Positions 29,601-30,339 of a stretch of DNA of 30,339 nucleotides are shown in pieces (within the stretch, counting starts at the first letter, position 1; each line of letters opens with the position of its first letter). The stretch spans positions 1 to 30,339 of the forward strand of contig JAHLKH010000253.1 in NCBI GenBank assembly GCA_025526915.1. Direction: 5' to 3'. Position numbers and translations under genes: made by a program. Below the pieces are notes generated by a model. The model was not told the origin of the DNA. It did not search any database and saw only the letters and a program-made list of their open reading frames with translations. Source of the DNA: Entophlyctis helioformis. Its lineage: Eukaryota; Chytridiomycota; Chytridiomycetes; Chytridiales; Chytriomycetaceae.

Positions 29601-30339
29601 TCACTGCTTGGACGCCTCCTCGCGGTTCTTGAGTCCCTTGGCCTTGATCGTCCATCCGAGCACAACAATCAGTCTGCAGCGGCATGCATCGGAAAGAGTG
29701 TTAGTGCTCGTCGGCCGTCACAGCCACCAGCCACCAGCCACCGGCCACTTGCATCAACTTACGCGACCATGTAAGAGACGACATACGACTGGATGACAGG
29801 ACGGCGAGCAAACGAAGACAGTTGCCAGTCGCCCTTGCGGTACAGATGCGAGCCCAGGATCACAAATCCATAGCCGATGATCAAGGCCAGTGCCACGATC
29901 GAGCCCTTTGGAAACTCAATGGCCACGGATCCGATAATCAGCCCGTAGAGGATGCTGTTGACGATCCATGCAATGATCGCGTGGCGATCCACCTTTGACA
30001 CGACATAGTTGCGGAACACGTAGGCATTGATCCACGAGATGAAGATGCCTCCAACAGCGTACTGCACCGAGCGTCGGATGCACACAATGTTAGGGATCAA
30101 GGTCACGAGTGGGACAGTGGCCAGCATCGCCAGCGCAAAGGACCGACCATGTAGTGCGAGATGATGTGCTCCCACGTGTCGCGCATCCAGCTCTTGATAT
30201 CGACCAGGATCGGATACAGCTCGGCCGCCTTCGGCTCCTCCAGCACCGTCTCGATGGCATGCTTGAACATGTTGGCCGCGGAATGGAACCCTGCGCCTTG
30301 CTGGTACAGCGCCGCCGAGACCATGAACAGCACGACGAC
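29601..30339 (-). CDS. Unassigned multi-pass membrane protein, 5' part cut off, with a frame break
   Basis: Two exons are visible: 30339-29763 and 29673-29601, joined GC|A in frame. The product starts mid-protein (VVVLFMVSAALYQQ), has a polar, probably luminal or cytosolic helix (MFKHAIETVLEEPKAAEL, DIKSWMRDTWEHIISHYMV), then at least four hydrophobic helices: FALAMLATVPLVTLIPN, YAVGGIFISWINAYVF, IVNSILYGLIIGSVAI and VALALIIGYGFVILGSHLY. A last helix YMVALIVVLGWTI precedes a basic tail ending EEASKQ. The final KAKGLKNREEASKQ is Lys-rich but is not a canonical KKXX signal. Between HYMV and SFALAML the frame changes with no room for an intron; one C missing at 30141-30147 would restore it. I do not recognise the family. 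Confidence 0.7.

Noticed and set aside
1..30339. Programmed ribosomal frameshifting as a general explanation of the frame breaks
   Set aside because: The sites share no slippery heptamer, stop codon or common context, unlike known programmed systems.
1..30339. Prokaryotic systems, transposons or CRISPR-like arrays
   Set aside because: Repeats present are microsatellites and coding minisatellites; no transposase, integrase, terminal inverted repeats or spaced direct repeats were seen.

Overview
This is a gene-dense, GC-rich eukaryotic nuclear window with thirteen recognisable protein genes, two of them cut by the window ends. Most genes are split by short GT-AG introns of roughly 65 to 250 bases, and coding and intergenic DNA are both rich in trinucleotide and other short repeats. 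The gene set (a Clr2-type silencing protein, NCA2, a p23 with a Gly-Met tail, UTP3/SAS10, MRI1, a CCC2/ATP7 copper pump) points to an opisthokont. Clr2 and NCA2 fit an early-diverging fungus (chytrid or blastoclad type) best. PPIL3, TMEM41-type VTT and CD225/dispanin genes, which yeasts lack or have diverged, agree with an early branch. This placement is inference.

Layout from left to right: CPSF2 (minus, 3' part missing); p23/SBA1 (minus); a 112-bp CAA microsatellite; NCA2 (plus); TMEM41-like VTT protein (minus); a very large Clr2-like protein (plus, about 2,390 residues); MRI1 (plus); PPIL3 (minus); CD225/dispanin-like protein (plus); an alpha/beta hydrolase (plus); a copper P1B-ATPase with five HMA domains (plus); ribosomal protein eL37 (minus); UTP3/SAS10 (plus); and an unassigned multi-pass membrane protein (minus, 5' part missing). 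Several pairs are divergent over short shared promoters (p23/NCA2, TMEM41/Clr2, PPIL3/CD225, eL37/UTP3). Others are convergent over 100 to 220 bases.

The genes are mostly ordinary housekeeping functions: mRNA 3'-end processing, Hsp90 co-chaperoning, mitochondrial and ER membrane biology, methionine salvage, splicing-associated proline isomerisation, secretory copper loading and ribosome production. The least ordinary is the Clr2-like protein. Its fungal silencing domains are joined to a long disordered tail that carries seven regularly spaced 'ERLS' motifs, a SUMO-interaction motif, two basic nuclear-localisation-like motifs and a conserved-looking C-terminal domain I cannot name.

Two window-wide patterns stand out. 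First, five of the thirteen genes carry at least seven apparent one-base frameshifts inside conserved domains. Most are explained by one base missing from a C/G run, so assembly error is the leading explanation. Second, introns repeatedly use GTRCGT donors and contain TGCATG more often than chance would suggest. No tRNA, rRNA, transposon, CRISPR array or prokaryotic-type element was found.
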